A DNA stretch of 64,000 nt, from NCBI GenBank assembly GCA_034769895.1, contig CM068367.1:710172196-710236195 (forward strand), in the 5' to 3' direction. A program made the translations under genes and the position numbers. Below are positions 45,396-57,601 of the stretch, in pieces. The notes below the pieces were generated by a model that was given only the letters and a program-made list of their open reading frames with translations, was not told where the DNA came from and ran no database searches. The stretch's first letter is position 1. Every line of letters begins with the position of its first letter. Source of the DNA: Magicicada septendecula (Eukaryota; Arthropoda; Insecta; Hemiptera; Cicadidae).

Positions 45396-48300
45396 ATATG
45401 TAACAATTAAATTTGGGTACTTCCTTTATTCTTAAAGCCCCTCGTTGGGTTCGTCAATATGTAACGTATTAAACGAGGTCGTACCTGTTGAAATGTATCA
45501 CAATTGTTTATTTTGTGTGTTAGTGTGAATGTAGTGTGTTTGCCTCACACTGGTTGTTACATAAATCGACGTCACTACTGGAGTCCGTAGCGTTGTCAAT
45601 GTTACCAGTACAACCTACCTGTTAATTCATAGGGATTGCTATTCCCGGGTGGCGCCAAATTGTTTCTGTTAAAACAATTAAAATATTTAATTTCTAAGAT
45701 AATACGTGATATGAGCATGGACAGCTGTGACGTTCGAATTGTTCCCGCTGCTACACAGGTTGTCGACTCGGCCACTCGTGATGAGCGCTAGTTGGCTGTT
45801 GCTTAAAACTTCGCTAACACACATATATTCTACAAAAATCATATGAAATAACAAGATAGTAATGTTCTGTACTGCGTTTTTTAATACAAATTTAATTATA
45901 AATAAATATGACAAATGAATCATAGATAATTTTATAATACTATGCTCCGGCTTAGAGCTTGAAACACAAAATATCCCAGAGTTGGCAAAATTGATTTCAA
46001 AACATTATCGTTCAGTCACTTTTAATAAATTACTATGTTTTTAAAATCTGGAGTTCTTTTGATCATGAAAATAGACATAAACGTTGGTTACATCAAAAAA
46101 GTACACTACCATACCTTATACGTACTTAGGATTTATAATGTGTTTGTACAATTTGTTCGGTAGTGTCGTATTTCTGTTACAGTAGTTGTGTTCACAAGTA
46201 AGGTTATCTATATAGTCTAATAAAATGTTTTTTATGTAAGTAAATTATGCCTTTACCTTTGAAAGAAAATACTACTTTTTAAATAGTGAGAAATTTTATC
46301 AATTGAAAATAATTTAAGTAATTTAGGGTTTTGGGAATAAGGAAGTTATTCGGTACTTATCAGTTCGTCTCACGTTGAAATGTCATCATCAGGATAGGCG
46401 TATATTCTTTGAATTTGGGCCGGTTTTAAACTTCTAACATCTCCTTCATCTGGTCTTGGGTTTTTTCTTTAATTAATTTAGTTAATCTGGTTCCTGGACA
46501 TCATGTATTCTTTATATATCGACGTCTCTTCAGATTGGGTCATCTTGGTTCACTGATTCGACTTTTTATAACTGTTTAAATCAAAATTTTAATCGTTCCA
46601 ATTTTGCGCGTCGCTTACCCACGCTTCGTTTTTTCAGAGTCTATATAATTTAACGGAAAATAAGCCCTCAACGTCTCGTTGTCATAGTAACCATAATTCG
46701 ATGATTGGTTAATTGCTCCTTTAAGACATTGTTAAAATATTTGAATTTTTATTCAAATTTATTAAGTATTTTCCTAATGATTTTATTCCCTTATAATTCC
46801 TTTGGGATAATAAATGACATCACTATCATTTTTCTTTCCTTTCAAAGTTTACAATGATACCTCATAAGGTCATATTTTGTTATACATTAACTATAGTCTA
46901 ATTATTTTACCTTTAACAAATAACATATTTTTCTTAAATTAAACTATTACAATGATATTTCTGTGTTAAAATAACTGATATTTAATTACTGTCCATTCAC
47001 TGGTCTTAGATTAGTAAGATTTCTTGTGGAATTGATACAATTTACTTTTGAATGTCTTTGGCAGTTAAATGTCTTCATAGTCAAAATCAGCCATGATTGT
47101 TTTTTAGTGTATTTCTTTTTAAATTACATTCTGAATTCAGCCTGATGGGCTTCACTTATTTATTTGTGTTTTAACTACTATTCAACCTACATTTTCATTA
47201 CTCTTCATTTAAAAATATAATAATTAGGTTTATGGACTGTAGGTTCCTTTCAGCCATATTCCTCCTTTAACATTGAACCAACTATTCTTTACAAGTCATT
47301 AGTTATTACTAGTACTAACATTGATTTCTTTCTTGAGTTACAAACTAAAGTGATAAACATTGTCACTTTTCATAAAATTATGAAAGTTGATTCCCCTTTC
47401 AACATGGGGTGTTGTATTCTTTGCAATCTTAATTTTAATAACAAAACTTTAATTCTATTCTATCATGCCATGTTAACACAAGTTATTTGTCTGGGCCTTC
47501 TCCCTGAATAATATCACAAGCTTCCCTTATATTAATTTGGACTACTATTTCTAATTACTTCTAGATATATTACTATTTATAATATCACTCCAATCATTGG
47601 TTGTTTATCAAGATTTCACAGAGTGTCTGCTTACTCATCATTCTATTTTGAATGTTTCACATACACCTTCACTATTTTTTAGGGCATTTACACTTCACTA
47701 AAGCACTTCACTTTGGTTCACTGTTTTGTATTTAGTGTTATTTAATGGGTAATCCCTATACTTTCTCCTACCATTTCTCACTATTTTGTTTTAGTATGAC
47801 ATTTACTATTATCAACATTAGGTTAGCTGTGTTTTGTTAAATCTAACCTTTCTGACTGGGTTAGTGTACTTTTTCTATATTATTATATTTTACAATTGTA
47901 TTGTCTTTAAAATGGGTACATAGGTTAAGTTAATGATAATAATAACATTGGTTTCATTAATACATAATTATTCAAGGTTTATTGACCGTATTCTATCTCT
48001 AAGCATACAATCTTTCCCTTTTATATATGTGTGTTAGTTTCCCCTTGGGTTTTATCTGTCTCCTCTTCATTCTTCCTCTTCTTCATCTTCTATAGTCTTC
48101 ATCTTGGTTCGGTTCTCCTCTTCTTCTCTTCTGGTTTAAATGCTGTTTAATTGTAGGGATCTGTTCTCTTCTTCTGGTTCTTCTTTAGTTCTGTGTTCAG
48201 CATTGTTTTGTCTATCATATTTTTTCTTAAGTATGTTACATGGTTCCCTTCTTTATGTTTAGGTTGTTGGCTCAATCACTTGGGTTGGGTAATATCGTTG

Positions 48301-50170
48301 TACGTCGTGTCAAAGTATTTACATTTTAATCATTTTTTAAACATTTTATTTCATATGAAGTAATTTTATATCAAGAATTATCTTTTTTATCACTGGTATG
48401 GGATTTGGCCTAATTGTATCGTTACATAATTCCTCTCCTCTAAAATTGATCATTTTAATAAAATACTAGCATAGTTTTTTATGAAATTATCAGTTATAGA
48501 TAACTTTTTTCCTTTTCTCCCTTGTTTGTTTCTCCATTCTTCATTTCTCATCTTACTTAATTCACTCCATTTTATTTGGATCTGTTTTTATTTATTTCCA
48601 TTGGTGCATTTTCCCTCATACACAAATTTTTCCCTAACTTTTATATAGTAGTTGGTTTCTCCCATTACTACTCATTTTTCTGAGACTAGAGGCACATCTT
48701 CTCTACTCAGTTCATTGGATTGCTGGACTTTTCAACAGTCAATCTTAAATCTTTGTCAACTTGTGACTTAATAATAATAATAATATAATATAATATACTT
48801 TGGGATTGTCCACCTTGTGGTTTGTTTTTAGATCACTTTGTCATTTTACTCATTTTTCCTTCCGCTATACCTTAACTATACACTATCATCTACTTATACA
48901 CTATATTGAGAAATTTTATCTTTATTCATATGTTAATTTCATCATATCTCACTTTTCATTATTTTGTTTTCAATGCTCGTTGTGATCATTTTAATTGTCT
49001 TAGACATTTTTTTTTTTTTTTCTTAGTCATTTAGCAGAATTCTGCTTTAGCCATATCTGTATATTGGTTTTATACATAATCTCCCTCTCTCCTTGTACCA
49101 GGTATAATTTTATTATTCTTTCTTATAATACTTTTGATTCAGTATAATTTCAAGTATTTATCTCAGTAATTTGAGCTTGATTTTATTTTTTGGTTCATTT
49201 CATACTGTATTCAACGTCATTTTTGATAATTCTTTGGTAAGTTAATTGCCTTACCTTAAAGGAATGTTTGTAGCGTATTCCTTTTTAGTTATTTTTTGAT
49301 TCAATTATAATTGTAAGTTTGTGCTTCTTACATTTTTATTACATAGGAATGTATGTAACTTATTCCTTATTATCACACTTTTTTACTTCATACTTCATAT
49401 ATCAATTTTTTGTTATATTTTAAACTGACTTAAATTGAAAGGAATTTGTGTAACTGTTTCCTTTGTTTTTTGTTTTTTTTCATTATTATAAAACTTTTTT
49501 ATTGTTCCGCATATATCATCTAAATAAGTTAGTAAGCTGCTCTTACAATCTCCTTTGGAATTTTGAAATCTGTTTCATTTCACAATGGTTTTATTCTTCT
49601 TCGTAAAACTTTTTTATCGAAGTTTGGTTATAAACTCCCTTGATTTTCCTTGTATTGATATTACTGATCTGGTAAGTATTATTACCATTGTCTTTTGTGA
49701 TGATATACGGTCTATTATGATACACATAATTGTTCTATTCATATCACTATACACTGGACCTTGTTATTTATATTCTTGGTAAGTTGACTTCTCCTTTTCT
49801 TTCCTTTATTATTTCCTTCTCTTGTTCGACTCTTTGTTATTATGCACCTCTACTCCTTCAAGTGCTTGGTAGACACACTTATTCTGGATGACATTATTTT
49901 AAGTCTGTTCTAGTTTAATTTTTTCTTCTATTCCATTGGGTTGCTTGGTCAGTAACTTGAAGATCCGTCCCTTTTCTTGGTTTGTGGTATCTTCACTTAG
50001 TTTACCCATGGTCCATCAGTTCCTCTGCCCTTATGGTTCGGATAACTCTGGTGTGTAGAACTGTTTTCTTACTGGTGAAATAGGTCTCCTCCGTCTTGTA
50101 CCATAATTCCTCTAATACCATATGTTCTGTAGTCTTTATGTTTACCGCAAACATTTGATTATTTTGTCCA

Positions 50171-51457
50171 TTAATCAGAGAAGTTAATTGTGCATCTCTC
50201 ATTAATATTATTTTTTGCTTTTTTATTTGGTATTTCCATTTCTGGTGTGCTCCAGTATTTTATTGACCTTCTTGATTTGTTATACTCTGTTTTGTCGTCA
50301 GTCATTTCTATTTCTGGCATCTTCCATCTAAGTATTGATTTGTTGAATTTTTCATCCGCTGTTTGGTTCTGAATTCCTTTTATAATTTCAATCAGAGTCC
50401 TCCTGCAATCTTTGTACTTTATTAATTTGCTTTGGTAGGTAATGGGCAAATTAAACACATCGATCAGCCCGTTCTTCATCATCTCCACTTCTTCTCGTGT
50501 TTTGATGAGTTTCCTCTTATACACCTTTCTTAATTCCTCTGTTTTCTTAATCTTCTTAATGGTTCGATTCTTCTTCATACGACTGTTTACATCTATTTGT
50601 AGTCTTTGGTGCCTCTCCTCCAATTCCTTGACCATCTCCTTCTGTGTTATTTTCTGATTCCCCGGTTCCATGTTCTTATTCAACGTTTCTTTGATACCTT
50701 CAGGAGTGCTGTCTAGTGTTTCATTCAATTGTTTGAAATCACTAACTATTGTTTCTTGAAGTTGATTTACTGGGTAACTTGTTTCTTCCCATCTCTTATT
50801 CATCCCCGTTTTTGTCCGTTTGTCTTCTTCACGAAACTCTGCAAACATGAATCTCAATTCTTCTCTGTTCTTCTCACTTTCTTCCTCGATTTTCCTTTGG
50901 AGAATATCATGATTAATTTCCATCTTTTTATTTACTATCTCCAGATCCCTTTTGATCTGTTTCTTCAGCTCTTCGCTCTTCTTTTCCAATGCCTCCTGAC
51001 TTCTCTTCAAGTCTTCATGGTTGCTTTCTATTTTGTCATTCAGGATGTCCAGTTTTTCCAATTTTTTATTCAACTCTTCCTTGTCAGATTCTAATTTTTT
51101 ATTTAAATCTTCCTTGTCTCGTCTTCTCTCTTCCTTGTCTGACTCTAGTTTTTTATTTAAATCTTCATGGCTCCTGTTCATTTGTCCAAATTGTTCCATC
51201 ATGAACTTCATCATGCTATTTAAATTCGTTTCTTCTGTCGGTTTGACTGGTTGTTCAGTCACCATGACTTCTGCTTCTATTTCCGGTTCAGGTGGATTAG
51301 GATTTTCCATTTGGTCCTCCTGTAGGTTTTCTTCTGACAATTCTCCAGTCGTTTCCTCCACTTCTACTTCCTCAACTTCCTCCATTTCTTCTGGGTTTCC
51401 TTCTTGGTTTGGTGCTTCCTTCCCTTTGCGCCTCGTAACCATACCGTGTCTATTCAT
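50171..51457 (-). CDS. gag: Gag-position coiled-coil protein, 428 codons (unit 4)
   Basis: The translation appears identical to that of unit 3, including I355 and the extra A after K415. The displaced old C-terminus is open as 66 codons at 50002-50202. The leader between primer site and ATG is 24 nt and contains an in-frame TAA. Because the copies are nearly identical, the open frame is not by itself evidence of selection. No pol-type motif follows: the sequence after the old stop is AT-rich and closed in all frames beyond a few dozen codons. Confidence 0.62.
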   Translation of the reverse strand: MNRHGMVTRRKGKEAPNQEGNPEEMEEVEEVEVEETTGELSEENLQEDQMENPNPPEPEIEAEVMVTEQPVKPTEETNLNSMMKFMMEQFGQMNRSHEDLNKKLESDKEERRRDKEDLNKKLESDKEELNKKLEKLDILNDKIESNHEDLKRSQEALEKKSEELKKQIKRDLEIVNKKMEINHDILQRKIEEESEKNREELRFMFAEFREEDKRTKTGMNKRWEETSYPVNQLQETIVSDFKQLNETLDSTPEGIKETLNKNMEPGNQKITQKEMVKELEERHQRLQIDVNSRMKKNRTIKKIKKTEELRKVYKRKLIKTREEVEMMKNGLIDVFNLPITYQSKLIKYKDCRRTLIEIIKGIQNQTADEKFNKSILRWKMPEIEMTDDKTEYNKSRRSIKYWSTPEMEIPNKKAKNNINERCTINFSD

Positions 51458-51481
51458 GATCGCCGCTAGTTAGTCTTCCTA

Positions 51482-51499
51482 GCCCCACGTTGGGCGCCA
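51482..51499 (-). other. Primer binding site, tRNA-Lys(CUU), unit 4
   Basis: An exact 18-nt match, 3 nt from the LTR end. Confidence 0.93.
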
Positions 51500-54400
51500 A
51501 TATGTAACAATTAAATTTGGGTACTTCCTTTATTCTTAAAGCCCCTCGTTGGGTTCGTCAATATGTAACGTATTAAACGAGGTCGTACCTGTTGAAATGT
51601 ATCACAATTGTTTATTTTGTGTGTTAGTGTGAATGTAGTGTGTTTGCCTCACACTGGTTGTTACATAAATCGACGTCACTACTGGAGTCCGTAGCGTTGT
51701 CAATGTTACCAGTACAACCTACCTGTTAATTCATAGGGATTGCTATTCCCGGGTGGCGCCAAATTGTTTCTGTTAAAACAATTAAAATATTTAATTTCTA
51801 AGATAATACGTGATATGAGCATGGACAGCTGTGACGTTCGAATTGTTCCCGCTGCTACACAGGTTGTCGACTCGGCCACTCGTGATGAGCGCTAGTTGGC
51901 TGTTGCTTAAAACTTCGCTAACACACATATATTCTACAAAAATCATATGAAATAACAAGATAGTAATGTTCTGTACTGCGTTTTTTAATACAAATTTAAT
52001 TATAAATAAATATGACAAATGAATCATAGATAATTTTATAATACTATGCTCCGGCTTAGAGCTTGAAACACAAAATATCCCAGAGTTGGCAAAATTGATT
52101 TCAAAACATTATCGTTCAGTCACTTTTAATAAATTACTATGTTTTTAAAATCTGGAGTTCTTTTGATCATGAAAATAGACATAAACGTTGGTTACATCAA
52201 AAAAGTACACTACCATACCTTATACGTACTTATGATTTATAATGTGTTTGTACAATTTGTTCGGTAGTGTCGTATTTCTGTTACAGTAGTTGTGTTCACA
52301 AGTAAGGTTATCTATATAGTCTAATAAAATGTTTTTTATGTAAGTAAATTATGCCTTTACCTTTGAAAGAAAATACTACTTTTTAAATAGTGAGAAATTT
52401 TATCAATTGAAAATAATTTAAGTAATTTAGGGTTTTGGGAATAAGGAAGTTATTCGGTACTTATCAGTTCGTCTCACGTTGAAATGTCATCATCAGGATA
52501 GGCGTATATTCTTTGAATTTGGGCCGGTTTTAAACTTCTAACATCTCCTTCATCTGGTCTTGGGTTTTTTCTTTAATTAATTTAGTTAATCTGGTTCCTG
52601 GACATCATGTATTCTTTATATATCGACGTCTCTTCAGATTGGGTCATCTTGGTTCACTGATTCGACTTTTTATAACTGTTTAAATCAAAATTTTAATCGT
52701 TCCAATTTTGCGCGTCGCTTACCCACGCTTCGTTTTTTCAGAGTCTATATAATTTAACGGAAAATAAGCCCTCAACGTCTCGTTGTCATAGTAACCATAA
52801 TTCGATGATTGGTTAATTGCTCCTTTAAGACATTGTTAAAATATTTGAATTTTTATTCAAATTTATTAAGTATTTTCCTAATGATTTTATTCCCTTATAA
52901 TTCCTTTGGGATAATAAATGACATCACTATCATTTTTCTTTCCTTTCAAAGTTTACAATGATACCTCATAAGGTCATATTTTGTTATACATTAACTATAG
53001 TCTAATTATTTGACCTTTAACAAATAACATATTTTTCTTAAATTAAACTATTACAATGATATTTCTGTGTTAAAATAACTGATATTTAATTACTGTCCAT
53101 TCACTGGTCTTAGATTAGTAAGATTTCTTGTGGAATTGATACAATTTACTTTTGAATGTCTTTGGCAGTTAAATGTCTTCATAGTCAAAATCAGCCATGA
53201 TTGTTTTTTAGTGTATTTCTTTTTAAATTACATTCTGAATTCAGCCTGATGGGCTTCACTTATTTATTTGTGTTTTAACTACTATTCAACCTACATTTTC
53301 ATTACTCTTCATTTAAAAATATAATAATTAGGTTTATGGACTGTAGGTTCCTTTCAGCCATATTCCTCCTTTAACATTGAACCAACTATTCTTTACAAGT
53401 CATTAGTTATTACTAGTACTAACATTGATTTCTTTCTTGAGTTACAAACTAAAGTGATAAACATTGTCACTTTTCATAAAATTATGAAAGTTGATTCCCC
53501 TTTCAACATGGGGTGTTGTATTCTTTGCAATCTTAATTTTAATAACAAAACTTTAATTCTATTCTATCATGCCATGTTAACACAAGTTATTTGTCTGGGC
53601 CTTCTCCCTGAATAATATCACAAGCTTCCCTTATATTAATTTGGACTACTATTTCTAATTACTTCTAGATATATTACTATTTATAATATCACTCCAATCA
53701 TTGGTTGTTTATCAAGATTTCACAGAGTGTCTGCTTACTCATCATTCTATTTTGAATGTTTCACATACACCTTCACTATTTTTTAGGGCATTTACACTTC
53801 ACTAAAGCACTTCACTTTGGTTCACTGTTTTGTATTTAGTGTTATTTAATGGGTAATCCCTATACTTTCTCCTACCATTTCTCACTATTTTGTTTTAGTA
53901 TGACATTTACTATTATCAACATTAGGTTAGCTGTGTTTTGTTAAATCTAACCTTTCTGACTGGGTTAGTGTACTTTTTCTATATTATTATATTTTACAAT
54001 TGTATTGTCTTTAAAATGGGTACATAGGTTAAGTTAATGATAATAATAACATTGGTTTCATTAATACATAATTATTCAAGGTTTATTGACCGTATTCTAT
54101 CTCTAAGCATACGATCTTTCCCTTTTATATATGTGTGTTAGTTTCCCCTTGGGTTTTATCTGTCTCCTCTTCATTCTTCCTCTTCTTCATCTTCTATAGT
54201 CTTCATCTTGGTTCGGTTCTCCTCTTCTTCTCTTCTGGTTTAAATTCTGTTTAATTGTAGGGATCTGTTCTCTTCTTCTGGTTCTTCTTTAGTTCTGTGT
54301 TCAGCATTGTTTTGTCTATCATATTTTTTCTTAAGTATGTTACATGGTTCCCTTCTTTATGTTTAGGTTGTTGGCTCAATCACTTGGGTTGGGTAATATC

Positions 54401-56272
54401 GTTGTACGTCGTGTCAAAGTATTTACATTTTAATCATTTTTTAAACATTTTATTTCATATGAAGTAATTTTATATCAAGAATTATCTTTTTTATCACTGG
54501 TATGGGATTTGGCTTAATTGTATCGTTACATAATTCCTCTCCTCTAAAATTGATCATTTTAATAAAATACTAGCATAGTTTTTTATGAAATTATCAGTTA
54601 TAGATAACTTTTTTCCTTTTCTCCCTTGTTTGTTTCTCCATTCTTCATTTCTCATCTTACTTAATTCACTCCATTTTATTTGGATCTGTTTTTATTTATT
54701 TCCATTGGTGCATTTTCCCTCATACACAAATTTTTCCCTAACTTTTATATAGTAGTTGGTTTCTCCCATTACTACTCATTTTTCTGAGACTAGAGGCACA
54801 TCTTCTCTACTCAGTTCATTGGATTGCTGGACTTTTCAACAGTCAATCTTAAATCTTTGTCAACTTGTGACTTAATAATAATAATAATATAATATAATAT
54901 ACTTTGGGATTGTCCACCTTGTGGTTTGTTTTTAGATCACTTTGTCATTTTACTCATTTTTCCTTCCGCTATACCTTAACTATACACTATCATCTACTTA
55001 TACACTATATTGAGAAATTTTATCTTTATTCATATGTTAATTTCATCATATCTCACTTTTCATTATTTTGTTTTCAATGCTCGTTGTGATCATTTTAATT
55101 GTCTTAGACATTTTTTTTTTTTTTCTTAGTCATTTAGCAGAATTCTGCTTTAGCCATATCTGTATATTGGTTTTATACATAATCTCCCTCTCTCCTTGTA
55201 CCAGGTATAATTTTATTATTCTTTCTTATAATACTTTTGATTCAGTATAATTTCAAGTATTTATCTCAGTAATTTGAGCTTGATTTTATTTTTTGGTTCA
55301 TTTCATACTGTATTCAACGTCATTTTTGATAATTCTTTGGTAAGTTAATTGCCTTACCTTAAAGGAATGTTTGTAGCGTATTCCTTTTTAGTTATTTTTT
55401 GATTCAATTATAATTGTAAGTTTGTGCTTCTTACATTTTTATTACATAGGAATGTATGTAACTTATTCCTTATTATCACACTTTTTTACTTCATACTTCA
55501 TATATCAATTTTTTGTTATATTTTAAACTGACTTAAATTGAAAGGAATTTGTGTAACTGTTTCCTTTGTTTTTTGTTTTTTTCATTATTATAAAACTTTT
55601 TTATTGTTCCGCATATATCATCTAAATAAGTTAGTAAGCTGCTCTTACAATCTCCTTTGGAATTTTGAAATCTGTTTCATTTCACAATGGTTTTATTCTT
55701 CTTCGTAAAACTTTTTTATCGAAGTTTGGTTATAAACTCCCTTGATTTTCCTTGTATTGATATTACTGATCTGGTAAGTATTATTACCATTGTCTTTTGT
55801 GATGATATACGGTCTATTATGATACACATAATTGTTCTATTCATATCACTATACACTGGACCTTGTTATTTATATTCTTGGTAAGTTGACTTCTCCTTTT
55901 CTTTCCTTTATTATTTCCTTCTCTTGTTCGACTCTTTGTTATTATGCACCTCTACTCCTTCAAGTGCTTGGTAGACACACTTATTCTGGATGACATTATT
56001 TTAAGTCTGTTCTAGTTTAATTTTTTCTTCTATTCCATTGGGTTGCTTGGTCAGTAACTTGAAGATCCGTCCCTTTTCTTGGTTTGTGGTATCTTCACTT
56101 AGTTTACCCATGGTCCATCAGTTCCTCTGCCCTTATGGTTCGGATAACTCTGGTGTGTAGAACTGTTTTCTTACTGGTGAAATAGGTCTCCTCCGTCTTG
56201 TACCATAATTCCTCTAATACCATATGTTCTGTAGTCTTTATGTTTACCGCAAACATTTGATTATTTTGTCCA

Positions 56273-57559
56273 TTAATCAGAGAAGTTAATTGTGCATCTC
56301 TCATTAATATTATTTTTTGCTTTTTTATTTGGTATTTCCATTTCTGGTGTGCTCCAGTATTTTATTGACCTTCTTGATTTGTTATACTCTGTTTTGTCGT
56401 CAGTCATTTCTATTTCTGGCATCTTCCATCTAAGTATTGATTTGTTGAATTTTTCATCCGCTGTTTGGTTCTGAATTCCTTTTATAATTTCAATCAGAGT
56501 CCTCCTGCAATCTTTGTACTTTATTAATTTGCTTTGGTAGGTAATGGGCAAATTAAACACATCGATCAGCCCGTTCTTCATCATCTCCACTTCTTCTCGT
56601 GTTTTGATGAGTTTCCTCTTATATACCTTTCTTAATTCCTCTGTTTTCTTAATCTTCTTAATGGTTCGATTCTTCTTCATACGACTGTTTACATCTATTT
56701 GTAGTCTTTGGTGCCTCTCCTCCAATTCCTTGACCATCTCCTTCTGTGTTATTTTCTGATTCCCCGGTTCCATGTTCTTATTCAACGTTTCTTTGATACC
56801 TTCAGGAGTGCTGTCTAGTGTTTCATTCAATTGTTTGAAATCACTAACTATTGTTTCTTGAAGTTGATTTACTGGGTAACTTGTTTCTTCCCATCTCTTA
56901 TTCATCCCCGTTTTTGTCCGTTTGTCTTCTTCACGAAACTCTGCAAACATGAATCTCAATTCTTCTCTGTTCTTCTCACTTTCTTCCTCGATTTTCCTTT
57001 GGAGAATATCATGATTAATTTCCATCTTTTTATTTACTATCTCCAGATCCCTTTTGATCTGTTTCTTCAGCTCTTCGCTCTTCTTTTCCAATGCCTCCTG
57101 ACTTCTCTTCAAGTCTTCATGGTTGCTTTCTATTTTGTCATTCAGGATGTCCAGTTTTTCCAATTTTTTATTCAACTCTTCCTTGTCAGATTCTAATTTT
57201 TTATTTAAATCTTCCTTGTCTCGTCTTCTCTCTTCCTTGTCTGACTCTAGTTTTTTATTTAAATCTTCATGGCTCCTGTTCATTTGTCCAAATTGTTCCA
57301 TCATGAACTTCATCATGCTATTTAAATTCGTTTCTTCTGTCGGTTTGACTGGTTGTTCAGTCACCATGACTTCTGCTTCTATTTCCGGTTCAGGTGGATT
57401 AGGATTTTCCATTTGGTCCTCCTGTAGGTTTTCTTCTGACAATTCTCCAGTCGTTTCCTCCACTTCTACTTCCTCAACTTCCTCCATTTCTTCTGGGTTT
57501 CCTTCTTGGTTTGGTGCTTCCTTCCCTTTGCGCCTCGTAACCATACCGTGTCTATTCAT
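56273..57559 (-). CDS. gag: Gag-position coiled-coil protein, 428 codons (unit 5)
   Basis: The protein and frameshift are the same as in units 3 and 4, with the displaced 66-codon remainder at 56104-56304. Acidic N-terminal segment, coiled coil with the repeated DLNKKLESDKEE motif, and basic C-terminal half are unchanged. It lies 24 nt downstream of the primer site on the element's strand. It is the only gene in this unit. Confidence 0.62.
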   Translation of the reverse strand: MNRHGMVTRRKGKEAPNQEGNPEEMEEVEEVEVEETTGELSEENLQEDQMENPNPPEPEIEAEVMVTEQPVKPTEETNLNSMMKFMMEQFGQMNRSHEDLNKKLESDKEERRRDKEDLNKKLESDKEELNKKLEKLDILNDKIESNHEDLKRSQEALEKKSEELKKQIKRDLEIVNKKMEINHDILQRKIEEESEKNREELRFMFAEFREEDKRTKTGMNKRWEETSYPVNQLQETIVSDFKQLNETLDSTPEGIKETLNKNMEPGNQKITQKEMVKELEERHQRLQIDVNSRMKKNRTIKKIKKTEELRKVYKRKLIKTREEVEMMKNGLIDVFNLPITYQSKLIKYKDCRRTLIEIIKGIQNQTADEKFNKSILRWKMPEIEMTDDKTEYNKSRRSIKYWSTPEMEIPNKKAKNNINERCTINFSD

Positions 57560-57583
57560 GATCGCCGCTAGTTAGTCTTCCTA

Positions 57584-57601
57584 GCCCCACGTTGGGCGCC
57601 A
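57584..57601 (-). other. Primer binding site, tRNA-Lys(CUU), unit 5
   Basis: An exact 18-nt match, 3 nt from the LTR end. Confidence 0.93.

Larger units (their letters stand above)
39294..45398 (-). mobile_element. LTR retrotransposon unit 3
   Basis: The unit is 6105 bp, with Gag at 44067-45353 and non-coding body 39294-43897. With units 4 and 5 it shares AATTTCAATCAGAG (giving RRTLIEII) and a changed T/G run before CATTATTATAAAAC. These variants group the three central units. Confidence 0.85.
45399..51502 (-). mobile_element. LTR retrotransposon unit 4
   Basis: The unit is 6104 bp, with Gag at 50171-51457 and non-coding body 45399-50001. It is closest to unit 3: both have ATACACC in the Gag lysine-rich region where others have ATATACC, and the same T8 run near 49480. 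Confidence 0.85.
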